From Polaribacter sp. MED152 (GTDB taxonomy: Bacteria > Bacteroidota > Bacteroidia > Flavobacteriales > Flavobacteriaceae): DNA of 64,000 nucleotides. Where the stretch lies: assembly GCF_000152945.2 (NCBI RefSeq), contig NC_020830.1, forward strand, positions 2,676,501 through 2,740,500, in the 5' to 3' direction. The notes beneath the pieces are model-generated. The model did not search any database and was not told the DNA's origin. It saw only the letters and a program-made list of their open reading frames with translations. The first letter of the stretch is position 1. Each line of letters begins with the position of its first letter. Positions 17,569 to 26,654 of this stretch are shown here, piece by piece. A program made the position numbers and the translations under genes.

Positions 17569-18357
17569 ATGACAATTTTAGATAAAATAATCGCATTTAA
17601 AAAGAAGGAAATTGCTAAAATAAAAGCAGATGTTCCTATTAAAAAATTAGTAGAAAGTCCGAAATTTAAAAGAACTCCAATTTCTCTAAAAAAATCATTA
17701 TTAGAAGTTGGTTCTACAGGAATTATTGCTGAGTTTAAGCGTCAATCACCTTCTAAAGGCATTATCAATGATAAAGCAACTATTGCAGAAGTAACCAATG
17801 GTTACTTAGATGCAAATGTAGCAGCCCAATCTATTTTAACAGATACTTCTTTTTTTGGAGGAACAATGGCAGATTTAATGGAGGCCAGAGTAATAAACCA
17901 AGTTAAGCCGATTTTAAGAAAAGATTTCGTAGTTGATGGTTTTCAGGTTGTAGAAGCTAAGGCTATTGGTGCAGATGTAATTTTATTAATTGCTGCGTGC
18001 TTAACATCAGCAGAGCTAAAGAATTATGGGAATTTAGCAACAGATTTAGGTTTAGAGGTCTTGTATGAAGTGCATACTCAAGAAGACTTAGATAAAATAT
18101 CAAATTTAGATAATAAAATTATTGGTATTAACAATCGTAATTTAAAAACTTTTGAAGTTGATTTAGATCATTCTATAAAATTAGCAAATCAAATTCCAGA
18201 TACTTGTATAAAGGTATCAGAAAGTGGAATATCTGATCCTAGAATTATTACAGGATTAAAAGAGTATGGATTTCAAGGGTTTTTGATAGGAGAGAATTTT
18301 ATGAAAACTGATAACCCAGGAGAAGCTTGCCAAGATTTTATAAATCAGATTAAATAA
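17569..18357 (+). CDS. trpC: Indole-3-glycerol phosphate synthase
   Basis: Closes the indole ring from CdRP. 262 residues, TIM barrel. The motifs are IIAEFKRQSPSKG, VLRKDFVVD-like ILRKDFVVDGFQV with the catalytic Lys, EVHTQEDLD, IIGINNRNLKTFEVD, VSESGISDP and FLIGENFMK. It is not fused to trpF. Its stop shares one base with the start of the following glycosylase gene. Confidence 0.97.
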   Translation: MTILDKIIAFKKKEIAKIKADVPIKKLVESPKFKRTPISLKKSLLEVGSTGIIAEFKRQSPSKGIINDKATIAEVTNGYLDANVAAQSILTDTSFFGGTMADLMEARVINQVKPILRKDFVVDGFQVVEAKAIGADVILLIAACLTSAELKNYGNLATDLGLEVLYEVHTQEDLDKISNLDNKIIGINNRNLKTFEVDLDHSIKLANQIPDTCIKVSESGISDPRIITGLKEYGFQGFLIGENFMKTDNPGEACQDFINQIK

Positions 18358-18836
18358 TGGAACGAGTTTCTTTAGATCCTGTTTTACCTCATAATCCTAC
18401 TATTTTTATTTTAGGTACAAAACCAGGTAATTTAGAATTAAGGAAACAAGAGTATTATGCCAATAATGGAAATTCATTTTGGAAGATTATTTACGAGCTA
18501 ACAGAAGAAGTTTTTAGCAAAAATTACGCTGAGAGAATTGATTTGTTGAAACGAAATCATATTGCAGTTTGGGATATTATTGAATCTGGAGAACGTGTAA
18601 AACCAGGAGCTCAAAATGTGAAAAATGAAATTCCAAATCCTGTAAATGAAATTGTTGAAATGTATCCGTCAGTAAAACAAATAATTTTCAACGGACAAAA
18701 AGCGCATGATTTATATTTAAAACATTTTAGTAAAATTGAAGGCATTATTTACGAGGTAGTTTTATCTACAAGTCCTGCAAACACAAGGTTTTCGTTTAGA
18801 GAAAAATTAAATAATTGGAAAGAAACAATCATATGA
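18357..18836 (+). CDS. Uracil-DNA glycosylase superfamily protein, DNA-deoxyinosine glycosylase type
   Basis: 159 residues. IFILGTKPGNLELRKQEYYA and NNGNSFWKII match the N-terminal motif of the UDG-superfamily hypoxanthine-DNA glycosylases (family 6), and LSTSPANTRFSFREKLNNW matches their C-terminal signature. Such enzymes excise deaminated adenine from DNA. The gene overlaps trpC by 1 base (TAATG) and trpF by 4 bases (ATGA), so it is fully embedded in the trp operon although unrelated to tryptophan. Activity is inferred from motifs only. Confidence 0.85.
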   Translation: MERVSLDPVLPHNPTIFILGTKPGNLELRKQEYYANNGNSFWKIIYELTEEVFSKNYAERIDLLKRNHIAVWDIIESGERVKPGAQNVKNEIPNPVNEIVEMYPSVKQIIFNGQKAHDLYLKHFSKIEGIIYEVVLSTSPANTRFSFREKLNNWKETII

Positions 18837-19534
18837 AATTAAAAGTGTGTGGAATGAAATATGTAGAAAATATTCAGCAAGTAGCTGAATTACAACCTGA
18901 TTATTTGGGTTTTATTTTCTATGAAAAATCAAAAAGAAATTTTGAAGGTATCATTCCAGACGTTTCAAATACAATTAAAAAAACAGGTGTTTTTGTTAAT
19001 GAACATTTAGAAATTGTAATTTCATTAATAGAAGAATATAGGCTAGACGCCATTCAATTGCATGGAGATGAATCTGTGGCTTATGTTGCTGAATTAAAAA
19101 AGCATTTAGCAGAAAGAAGAGCCTTGTTTATTGAAGAAAATAAAACCATTAAGAAAAGAAAAAATCAACATTATATATCTAAAAATAAGATTGAAATAAT
19201 AAAGGTTTTCGGAATTAAAGATTCTTTTAATTTCGAGGATTTAATACCTTATTTAGAAGTGGTAGATTATTTTTTATTTGATACAAAAGGAAAAGAAAGA
19301 GGTGGAAATGGAACCAAATTTGATTGGTCTGTCCTAAAGGATTATCCTTTTGACAAGCCCTTCTTTTTAAGTGGAGGCATAGGTTTACAAGATGTAAATG
19401 AAGTTAAAAAAATACTAGGCTCTAATTTGCCAATTTATGCTTTGGATGTAAACAGTAAATTTGAAAGTAAACCAGGAGTTAAAAAAATAGAGGAGTTAAA
19501 AAAGTTTAAAAAAGAATTATTTATAGAATCATAG
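18833..19534 (+). CDS. trpF: Phosphoribosylanthranilate isomerase
   Basis: Amadori isomerase converting PRA to CdRP. 233 residues from the ATG at 18833 (MKLKVCGMKYVENIQQ, the standard TrpF opening with the catalytic Cys). An in-frame TTG 18 bases upstream is rejected. PDYLGFIFYEKSKRNF, AIQLHGDES, FDTKGKERGGNGTKFDW (catalytic Asp) and FLSGGIG are family motifs. A lysine-rich insertion around residues 95-115 (NKTIKKRKNQHY) is longer than usual. Its start codon overlaps the glycosylase stop. Confidence 0.95.
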   Translation: MKLKVCGMKYVENIQQVAELQPDYLGFIFYEKSKRNFEGIIPDVSNTIKKTGVFVNEHLEIVISLIEEYRLDAIQLHGDESVAYVAELKKHLAERRALFIEENKTIKKRKNQHYISKNKIEIIKVFGIKDSFNFEDLIPYLEVVDYFLFDTKGKERGGNGTKFDWSVLKDYPFDKPFFLSGGIGLQDVNEVKKILGSNLPIYALDVNSKFESKPGVKKIEELKKFKKELFIES

Positions 19535-19577
19535 TATTCTTGATTTTACACAATAATTCATAACAAAATATAGAGAT

Positions 19578-20762
19578 ATGAAATCAAAATTTCAGCCAGA
19601 TAAGAATGGTTATTTTGGGCAATTTGGAGGCGCATTTATCCCTGAACTTTTACATCCGAATGTAAAAGAATTAGAAGATAATTATATTCAAATTATCGAA
19701 TCTAAAGAATTTCAAGACGAATATAAATCGCTTTTAAAAGATTTTGTAGGCAGACCTACACCTCTTTATTTAGCCACAACTTTGTCAGAAAAATATGGTG
19801 CGCTTATTTATTTGAAAAGGGAAGATTTATGTCATACAGGAGCTCATAAAGTAAACAACACAGTGGGTCAAATTCTAATTGCTAAAAAATTAGGTAAAAC
19901 CAAAATTATAGCAGAAACTGGTGCAGGTCAGCATGGAGTTGCAACAGCTACTGTTTGTGCATTAATGGGCTTAGATTGTACTGTTTTTATGGGAGAAAAA
20001 GATATTGTACGTCAAGCACCCAATGTTGCACGAATGAAAATGTTAGGTGCTAAAATTGTACCTGCAACTTCGGGTTCTAAAACTTTAAAGGATGCTACAA
20101 ATGAAGCCATTCGTTATTGGATTCAGAATCCAGAAACATTTTATTTAATTGGTTCTGTTGTAGGGCCACATCCACATCCAGACATGGTTGCACGCTTACA
20201 AGCAATTATTTCTGAAGAGATGAAATGGCAATTAATTGAAAAAACGGGTAAAGAAAATCCAGATACTATTATAGCTTGTGTTGGTGGTGGTTCTAATGCT
20301 GCTGGTGCTTTTTATCATTATTTTGATGATGAAGATGTAGAGTTAATAGCTGTAGAAGCTGCTGGTTTGGGTGTTAATTCTGGTGAAAGTGCTGCAACTT
20401 CTCAATTAGGGGAAGTTGGTATTATACATGGTTCTAAAACTATTTTAATGCAAGATGAATATGGGCAAATTGTAGAACCTTATTCTATTTCTGCAGGATT
20501 AGATTATCCAGGTGTTGGCCCATTACACGCTTATTTATATGAAAGTGGAAGAGCCAAGTTTATGAACGCCACAGATAAAGAAGCGTTAGCTGCAGGTTAC
20601 GAATTAACCAAATTAGAAGGTATTATTCCTGCTTTAGAAACAGCACATGCTTTAGCGGTTTTACCTAAAATTGATTTTAAGAAAGATCAAGTAGTGGTTA
20701 TAAATTTATCAGGTAGAGGAGATAAAGACTTAGAAACATTTATCAAACATTTAGAAGATTAA
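19578..20762 (+). CDS. trpB: Tryptophan synthase beta chain
   Basis: PLP enzyme joining indole and serine to tryptophan. 394 residues. The PLP lysine lies in [14 protein letters not shown], the phosphate-binding loop is [11 protein letters not shown], and GRPTPLY and [12 protein letters not shown] are also present. It is the TrpB1 type that pairs with TrpA. trpA follows 2 bases later. Confidence 0.98.
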   Translation: MKSKFQPDKNGYFGQFGGAFIPELLHPNVKELEDNYIQIIESKEFQDEYKSLLKDFVGRPTPLYLATTLSEKYGALIYLKREDLCHTGAHKVNNTVGQILIAKKLGKTKIIAETGAGQHGVATATVCALMGLDCTVFMGEKDIVRQAPNVARMKMLGAKIVPATSGSKTLKDATNEAIRYWIQNPETFYLIGSVVGPHPHPDMVARLQAIISEEMKWQLIEKTGKENPDTIIACVGGGSNAAGAFYHYFDDEDVELIAVEAAGLGVNSGESAATSQLGEVGIIHGSKTILMQDEYGQIVEPYSISAGLDYPGVGPLHAYLYESGRAKFMNATDKEALAAGYELTKLEGIIPALETAHALAVLPKIDFKKDQVVVINLSGRGDKDLETFIKHLED

Positions 20763-20764
20763 AC

Positions 20765-21529
20765 ATGAACTCAATTCAAAAGATATTTCAAGAGAAAGAT
20801 CAAAACTTATTATCTATATATTTTACTTGTGGTTATCCAGAATTGAACGATACAAGTAAGGTTATAAAAGCTTTAGAAAATAATAATGTAGATTTTATTG
20901 AAGTTGGTTTGCCTTACTCAGATCCTTTGGCAGATGGACCAACCATACAAGATAGCAGTCAGCAAGCATTAAAAAATGGTATTAATTTAGATGTTGTTTT
21001 TGATCAGTTGATGGAAATTAAAGTATCTAATAAAACACCATTAGTTTTAATGGGATATTTGAATCAAATGTTAAAGTATGGAGAAGATAAATTCTGCAAG
21101 AAAGTTGTAGAATGTGGTGTTGATACTTTGATAATACCAGATTTACCTATGGTGGAGTTTGAAAACCATTATCAACAATTGTTTGAGAAATATGGTTTAA
21201 CAAATGTATTTTTAATTACACCTCATACTTCTGAAGAGCGTATTCAAAAAATTGATAATTATACAAATGCGTTCATTTATGTGGTTGCTTCAGCATCCAT
21301 TACAGGTGCAAAAGGAGAAATATCAGATCAGCAAATTGCGTATTTCGAAAGAATTAAAGCGATGAATTTAAAGAGTAAATTAATAATTGGTTTTGGTATT
21401 TCTGATAACAAAACATTTACCACAGCATGTAATTATGCAAATGGGGCGATTATTGGTTCTGCCTTTATCAAAAGTTTAAAAACTAATGGAGTTGCTGGAA
21501 TTGAGAATTTTATCTCTGGAATTAGATAA
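20765..21529 (+). CDS. trpA: Tryptophan synthase alpha chain
   Basis: Cleaves indole-3-glycerol phosphate to indole and passes it to TrpB. 254 residues. The catalytic Glu and Asp lie in FIEVGLPYSDPLADGPTIQ. Other motifs are LIIPDLPMVEF, SASITGAKGE, IGFGISD and AIIGSAFIK. It is the last gene of the operon and is followed by a strong terminator. Confidence 0.97.
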   Translation: MNSIQKIFQEKDQNLLSIYFTCGYPELNDTSKVIKALENNNVDFIEVGLPYSDPLADGPTIQDSSQQALKNGINLDVVFDQLMEIKVSNKTPLVLMGYLNQMLKYGEDKFCKKVVECGVDTLIIPDLPMVEFENHYQQLFEKYGLTNVFLITPHTSEERIQKIDNYTNAFIYVVASASITGAKGEISDQQIAYFERIKAMNLKSKLIIGFGISDNKTFTTACNYANGAIIGSAFIKSLKTNGVAGIENFISGIR

Positions 21530-21547
21530 TAGTTTCAAATAACAAAT

Positions 21548-21583
21548 AAAAAAAGCGATGTTTTAAACATCGCTTTTTTTATT
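21548..21583. terminator. Bidirectional terminator between trpA and the convergent plug-domain gene
   Basis: The palindrome AAAGCGATGTTT-T-AAACATCGCTTT (about 21552-21576) is flanked by A-runs on the left and T-runs on the right. It should stop both the trp operon and the convergent minus-strand gene that ends at 21598 (though for that gene it lies 15 bases past the stop). Confidence 0.88.
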
Positions 21584-21597
21584 TTTCTAGTTATGTA

Positions 21598-22239
21598 TTA
21601 ATTGATAGTTGTAGTAACTTCAATAACACCATTGGCACCTCTTAAACCATAAATTGAAGTTTCTGGGCCTTTTAAAACTTTAACCTTTCTAATAGTTGTA
21701 GGTACAATATCTCCAAACGAATCAACGTCTACTGGTACACCATTTAAAATTAATAAAGGAGCTCTACCACCACCCCAAGAAGCTGTTCCTCTAATTCGAA
21801 TTTGATTCGTTGTAGAAACATTAACTCCAGCAACTTTTCCTCTTAAATAGTCATAAATATCTCTAAACTGAATAGGATCTGCTACTTTTGTATCACGACT
21901 TCCTGAAACATAATTTTCATCATTACTGTCACTAACTATGTTAATTATCATAGAAGATTGCCCTTTATAAGCTACTTTTTTTACACCTACTAAAGGTGAA
22001 AAAGCAGTAATTTCTTTTGGAGCTTTGTCTAGTTTTACTTTAAAGTAACCTGCTTTATTGGCTACTCTTCTTTGTTTTACATTATCAATTAAAATAACTG
22101 CTCCAGGAACTGCTTGGTTATTTGCATCTTTAACTAATATTGTCAATTTAATTTTTTCTTTAGATTTTTTTTCTTGTGCTGTACTATTAGTAGCAAAAGT
22201 AAAAGCCACTAAAAGCATTAAAGTTTTTATAATTTTCAT
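21598..22239 (-). CDS. Exported TonB plug-only protein with a carboxypeptidase-like regulatory domain
   Basis: 213 residues. After a signal peptide (ends NSTAQ) comes a carboxypeptidase-regulatory-like beta sandwich (about 30-100: LTILVKDANNQAVPGAVILI, AGYFKVKL). A TonB-receptor plug follows (about 115-213) with QIRIRGTASWGGGRAPLLI, LNGVPVDVDSFGDI, KGPETSIYGLRGANGVIEV. The ORF stops exactly at the end of the plug, with no 22-strand barrel. It stops at a clean TAA just before a terminator, so it looks like a deliberate short form. It may act as a periplasmic partner, as such domains detached from a barrel cannot transport. Confidence 0.82.
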   Translation of the reverse strand: MKIIKTLMLLVAFTFATNSTAQEKKSKEKIKLTILVKDANNQAVPGAVILIDNVKQRRVANKAGYFKVKLDKAPKEITAFSPLVGVKKVAYKGQSSMIINIVSDSNDENYVSGSRDTKVADPIQFRDIYDYLRGKVAGVNVSTTNQIRIRGTASWGGGRAPLLILNGVPVDVDSFGDIVPTTIRKVKVLKGPETSIYGLRGANGVIEVTTTIN

Positions 22240-22349
22240 ATCGTTTGAATTTTTAATAATACATCAAGAATAATGCCAATGTATTTAGCATAATTCGCAA
22301 TAAAAATACTGAAAATAAACTAAATTTTCAATGTATTGTCTTTTTTTAA

Positions 22350-23972
22350 CTACTCTGATTGATATACTTTCTCTCCATTTAAATAGGTAGCTAAAGCTTT
22401 TGTTTTAGGTAATTTCGCTTCCTCCACTGTCATAATATCTTGATTTAAAATTACAAAATCTGCAAATTTACCAATCTCAATACTACCTTTTTCATCTTCT
22501 TCAAAATTAGAATATGCAGCCCAAAGTGTCATTCCCTTTAATGTTTCTTCTCTAGAAAGTGCATTTTCCATTTGAAATCCTTTTTCAGGATAATTGTTTA
22601 AATCTTTTCGAGCTACAGCAGCATAGAAGGTATAAAAGGGATTTACCTTTTCTACAGGGAAATCTGTACCTAAGGCAACTTTTCCATAATTATCTAAAAG
22701 GTCTTTAAATGCATAGGCGCCTTTCATTCTTTCAAAACCTACTCTGTCTTCTGCCCAATACATATCTGATGTTGCATGAGTTGGCTGAACAGATGGTAGA
22801 ATATTATCAAAATTCTTAAAGTCTTCTGGACTTATGATTTGAGCATGCTCAATTCTCCAACGTCTATTTTGTTTATTTTTAAGAACATTATTATAAGTTT
22901 TTACCAACCAAGTATTAGCAGAATCTCCAATAGCATGCGTATTCATTTGAAATTCAGAAGCTGCAATTTGTTTAGCCAATTCTTGATATTTTTCTGGAGA
23001 ATAAATTAAAGCACCAAAATGGTTGTCTCTATCTGAGTACGATTTTCTCATTGCTGCTCCTCTAGAACCTAAAGCTCCATCACCATAAACTTTAAAAGAT
23101 CTTACATTTAAATAGTCGGTTTTGTAAATTCCCTTGTCTAAATAGTAATCTATTTGTTCTTGTTTATCGCCAGAAATCATGGCGTAAATTCTCATTTTTA
23201 AACTATTGTTATTTTGTAAATCATCAATAAGTTCAATAGTATTTCTATCTAAACCAGCATCATCTACAGTTGTTAATCCGTACGAAAAACAAATGTCTTG
23301 AGCGTCTAACAAAGCCTGAACTGCTTCTTCTTTAGAAACTGTAGGTATCTTGATAAAATCCATAGCAGAGTCAATTAACACCCCAGTTATCTTACCATTT
23401 TTTTTAATGATTTCTCCACCAGTAACTTTAGTTTCATTTGTAATTTCGGTTAAGTCTAATGCAGCTTGATTTACTAAAAGTGCATGCCCATCAACTCGAG
23501 TTACTGCAACTGGTGTGTTTGGAAATAATTCATCTAATTTTTCTTTGGTAGGAAACTCTTTTATCTCCCAGTCATTTTGGTCCCATCCACGACCCGTAAT
23601 ATAATTGGTATTCTTTTCTTTTTGAAATTCTACTAATCTTTCAAGTACATCATCATAACTTGTTGTGCCCTCTAAATCTACTTTTTGTTGTTGTAAACCC
23701 ATTCTATAAAAATGGCAATGTGCATCTATTAAACCTGGAACAATCGTTTGGTTTTTGGCATCAACAATATTATCTGATTGGTATTTTTCTTGAATATCTG
23801 AGGTAGATCCTATTGCAACAAACATTCCATCGTTAATTGCAAATGCTTCTACATTATCAAAGTTTGAATTTACAGTGTATGCATTAGCATTAATTACAAT
23901 TAAATCCGCTTGTTCTTTTTGACAAGATGTGATTAAAATTAGAGATAGAAAAAGTGGGTATAATTTTTTCAT
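22350..23972 (-). CDS. Amidohydrolase family lipoprotein (YtcJ-like)
   Basis: 540 residues. A lipoprotein signal (SLILITSCQKEQ, Cys lipidation) suggests membrane anchoring at the cell envelope. The metal motif GLIDAHCHFYRMG gives HxH, and further metal-site candidates are RVDGHALLVN, VDDAGLD, MNTHAIGD, RIEHAQII and LGTDFPVE. The layout with the C-terminal composite domain (GSIEIGKFADFVIL) fits the YtcJ/N-substituted formamide deformylase-like clade. The substrate cannot be told. It lies 9 bases after the DoxX gene in a three-gene operon with an M28 peptidase. Confidence 0.88.
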   Translation of the reverse strand: MKKLYPLFLSLILITSCQKEQADLIVINANAYTVNSNFDNVEAFAINDGMFVAIGSTSDIQEKYQSDNIVDAKNQTIVPGLIDAHCHFYRMGLQQQKVDLEGTTSYDDVLERLVEFQKEKNTNYITGRGWDQNDWEIKEFPTKEKLDELFPNTPVAVTRVDGHALLVNQAALDLTEITNETKVTGGEIIKKNGKITGVLIDSAMDFIKIPTVSKEEAVQALLDAQDICFSYGLTTVDDAGLDRNTIELIDDLQNNNSLKMRIYAMISGDKQEQIDYYLDKGIYKTDYLNVRSFKVYGDGALGSRGAAMRKSYSDRDNHFGALIYSPEKYQELAKQIAASEFQMNTHAIGDSANTWLVKTYNNVLKNKQNRRWRIEHAQIISPEDFKNFDNILPSVQPTHATSDMYWAEDRVGFERMKGAYAFKDLLDNYGKVALGTDFPVEKVNPFYTFYAAVARKDLNNYPEKGFQMENALSREETLKGMTLWAAYSNFEEDEKGSIEIGKFADFVILNQDIMTVEEAKLPKTKALATYLNGEKVYQSE

Positions 23973-23981
23973 TTTTAGAAT

Positions 23982-24344
23982 TTAAGCATTTATATAAATT
24001 AAATAAGCACCATAAATCAATACAAATTGAAATGGAATTCTTACAATAGCTATTGTTTTAGAACCAATGGCAGGTCTTTTTTTGGTAACATCCCATATAT
24101 GAATTGGCAAAAGAAATATTAGTAAAAATATGATACCTAATGCAGCCATTTTTTGCGTTTGTGGAACAAAGACCCCAATACCTAATACTAATTCTATTAA
24201 ACCAATAACATAATTCACTAATTTTTTTGGAAAAATTTCAGGGATAAAATGTTTAAAAACATTTGGTTTTATAATGTGCATAATTCCCGCAAAAGAGAAA
24301 AATCCTCCAAATATTATTTTTAATACGATAATTAGAATATCCAT
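23982..24344 (-). CDS. DoxX-family membrane protein
   Basis: 120 residues with four predicted membrane helices (about 4-22, 44-60, 67-84, 98-117). FAGIMHIIKPNVFKHFIPEIFP is characteristic of DoxX/DoxD-like small membrane proteins of Bacteroidota. Its role is unknown. It sits between a peptidase gene (4-base gap) and an amidohydrolase gene (9-base gap), implying co-transcription. Confidence 0.83.
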   Translation of the reverse strand: MDILIIVLKIIFGGFFSFAGIMHIIKPNVFKHFIPEIFPKKLVNYVIGLIELVLGIGVFVPQTQKMAALGIIFLLIFLLPIHIWDVTKKRPAIGSKTIAIVRIPFQFVLIYGAYLIYINA

Positions 24345-24348
24345 AAAA

Positions 24349-25782
24349 TTATAATTTTACAGGAGTATCTCCATAAAGATATTTATCCATTAAATATACA
24401 ATGCTAGCCATAGATGCACTACCTAATTCTAACTCACGTTTGTTTACTTTATCAAAGGTATCTCTGCTTGTATGATGGTAATCGAAATAGCGCTGTGAAT
24501 CTGGTCTGTAACCCACCAAAGTTACATTCTCATCTTTTAGAGGACTAATATCTGCACCAGAACCACCTTTGTCTATATCATGTAAACCATATGGAGCTAA
24601 AAGTTTTTTCCAACTTTGCAGCAGGTTGGTGTTTGCATTATTTGCATCAATAGAAAAACCTCTTGGAGTATGTCCCCCAGAATCTGATTCTAATCCACCA
24701 ATATGATTTTCTTTATTTAAAGTCGCTAATTCAGCATATTTCTTTGCACCTCTAGTACCATTTTCTTCGTTCATAAAGAAAACGATTCGAAGCGTGTTTT
24801 TTGGTTTGATGTTATTTTTCTTAAATAAATAGGCTACTTCTAAAGATTGTACAACACCTGTACCATCATCATGAGCACCTTCACCTAAATCCCATGAGTC
24901 TAAGTGACCACCAACCACAAATATATTTTCTGGAGTTTCAGACCCTCTAATTTCGCCAACAACGTTAAACGAATGCGCATCTGGTAAAGTTTCGCAACTT
25001 TGTTTGAAATAGAATTTTAAATTTGGATTCGTGTCTAAGTCTTTACTTAAATTTTCTGCAGCTAAAGAGCTAATTGCAGCAGCAGGTATGTGCTGTTCAA
25101 CTGGTAAATCTCCATAACTCATAGTTCCTGTATGAGGATAATCATCTATAGCATTTGTCATAGATCTTACAATTACGCCTTTAGCTCCATATTTACCACA
25201 AACTGCAGCACCTCTAACTCTTTGATCTACACAGCCACCATACGCTTTAAAGGTGTGGATTAATGTATTGTCAAAAGGTCTGTTAAAGAACACAATTTTA
25301 TCTTTCATTTTATCTCCTAAAGCTTCTGCTTCTTCCAGACTTTTAACCTCTATTACTTCGGCTAATACTCCAGATTTTGGTGTAGCTACAGAAAAACCTA
25401 GTGCGCAAATAGCAACATTTTTCTGTACACCATTTGTGGTGTATGTAGCTATTTCTTTCTCACCTCTAACCCAATGAGGAACCATTACTGGTTGTAACCA
25501 AACTGAATCTAAACCAACTTCTTTCATTACTTTTTCTCCCCATTCAACAGCCATTTGTGCCTCAGCTGATCCAGATAATCTACCACCAACATTTTGGGTT
25601 AAATCTCTTAACCATTCATACGATTTACCATCTGTAAGAGCAGCATTGAATAGTGATTTGATTTGTGTAGAATCGGTTTTTTCTTCTGTAGTTAGCTGAG
25701 TGTCGTCTATAGTTTTTTCTTGTTTTTGATTACAAGAAATCATGAAAAGAATTAGGGAAAGAAAGAGTAGTGTTTTTTTCAT
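24349..25782 (-). CDS. M28-family metallopeptidase lipoprotein (carboxypeptidase Q-like)
   Basis: 477 residues. The lipoprotein signal is LSLILFMISCNQKQ. A PA domain inserts in the middle (AKGVIVRSMT, HTGTMSYG). The zinc site of M28 is visible: GGHLDSWDLGEGAHDDGTGV gives His and bridging Asp, MNEENGTRGAKKYAE the catalytic Glu, GLESDSGGH the third ligand and DYHHTSRDTFDKV the last His. It probably degrades peptides in the periplasm or at the surface. It is first of three tightly spaced genes with DoxX and an amidohydrolase. Confidence 0.9.
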   Translation of the reverse strand: MKKTLLFLSLILFMISCNQKQEKTIDDTQLTTEEKTDSTQIKSLFNAALTDGKSYEWLRDLTQNVGGRLSGSAEAQMAVEWGEKVMKEVGLDSVWLQPVMVPHWVRGEKEIATYTTNGVQKNVAICALGFSVATPKSGVLAEVIEVKSLEEAEALGDKMKDKIVFFNRPFDNTLIHTFKAYGGCVDQRVRGAAVCGKYGAKGVIVRSMTNAIDDYPHTGTMSYGDLPVEQHIPAAAISSLAAENLSKDLDTNPNLKFYFKQSCETLPDAHSFNVVGEIRGSETPENIFVVGGHLDSWDLGEGAHDDGTGVVQSLEVAYLFKKNNIKPKNTLRIVFFMNEENGTRGAKKYAELATLNKENHIGGLESDSGGHTPRGFSIDANNANTNLLQSWKKLLAPYGLHDIDKGGSGADISPLKDENVTLVGYRPDSQRYFDYHHTSRDTFDKVNKRELELGSASMASIVYLMDKYLYGDTPVKL

Positions 25783-25852
25783 TTTGTAGTTTTTTATTAA
25801 GTTTATAAAACTACGAAAATCATAATAGATTATGAATACAAATTAAAAGGAT

Positions 25853-26569
25853 TTAAACCTGTTCTAATAGCTTGATAGACTCCTTATATACATATTTGTA
25901 TTTCTTTTTATTACTTTCAATCATATTATCAATTTCAGAAATGATAACATCTAGCGTTTTTTTTGCATCAATACCGTTATTTTGTCTCACTAAAAAACGA
26001 GCATATTCTAACCTTTCTGGGTAATTCGAATATCTAATATTGGTTTTCTTAAATTCACTTTCCGCTTTTTCATTAAAACCACATTGTTCTAATGATATAG
26101 CATAAATGCAAATGGTGCCTTTGAAAAACTTATCTAAATCTATTTCACCTACACATTCCACTACCTTTTTATAATTCTTTAGTTCAAAATGGCATTTGGC
26201 CAATTTATTTAAGGTGTGTTTATCTTCGTAAGAAATAGATTCTAAAGCTTTTTCGTAATAAAGTATAGCCTCAGGAAAGTTTTTGTTTTCTCTGTAGGCA
26301 TCTGCCAAATTAGATTTATTTTGAAAAGAATCTGCAATGTGTAGCTTTTCTTTAAGATCTTTAATCTTTTTACCAGGATTTAGAGAGTTTCTAATTTTAT
26401 GGTTTGTATGCGAAATATTTTTGCTGCTCACAATTTCTAAAAAAAAGTAAACAATTGCACCAATTACGGGTACAAAAAAAACTATGAAATACCAGTAGTA
26501 ATCATTTCTGCTTTTATAAATATGAAAGATACAAAACGCTTGGAAAGCGATTAATAGGTAATAAATCAT
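25853..26569 (-). CDS. Membrane-anchored TPR protein with a PLDc_N-like N-terminus
   Basis: 238 residues. Two hydrophobic helices at the N-terminus (about 2-16 and 27-45) with YYWYFIVFFVPVIGAIVYFF resemble the phospholipase-D nuclease N-terminal (PLDc_N) transmembrane module. The soluble part (about 70-238) has tetratricopeptide-type repeats such as FPEAILYYEKALESIS and LNKLAKCHFELKNYKKVVE. It is likely an inner-membrane scaffold facing the cytoplasm; no partner is suggested by neighbours. Confidence 0.78.
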   Translation of the reverse strand: MIYYLLIAFQAFCIFHIYKSRNDYYWYFIVFFVPVIGAIVYFFLEIVSSKNISHTNHKIRNSLNPGKKIKDLKEKLHIADSFQNKSNLADAYRENKNFPEAILYYEKALESISYEDKHTLNKLAKCHFELKNYKKVVECVGEIDLDKFFKGTICIYAISLEQCGFNEKAESEFKKTNIRYSNYPERLEYARFLVRQNNGIDAKKTLDVIISEIDNMIESNKKKYKYVYKESIKLLEQV

Positions 26570-26654
26570 AGAAGCACAAATATAATTAAAAACTAAGCTG
26601 TTACTCCATGCTTTTTAGATAAGTTGCTCTTTTTGGTTGTTAAACGCTAATTTG

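Noticed and set aside
21598..22239. Truncated TonB receptor (pseudogene)
   Set aside because: The ORF is intact with a signal peptide and a clean stop at the plug end, and no barrel remnant lies downstream before the terminator; a real short protein is the simpler reading.
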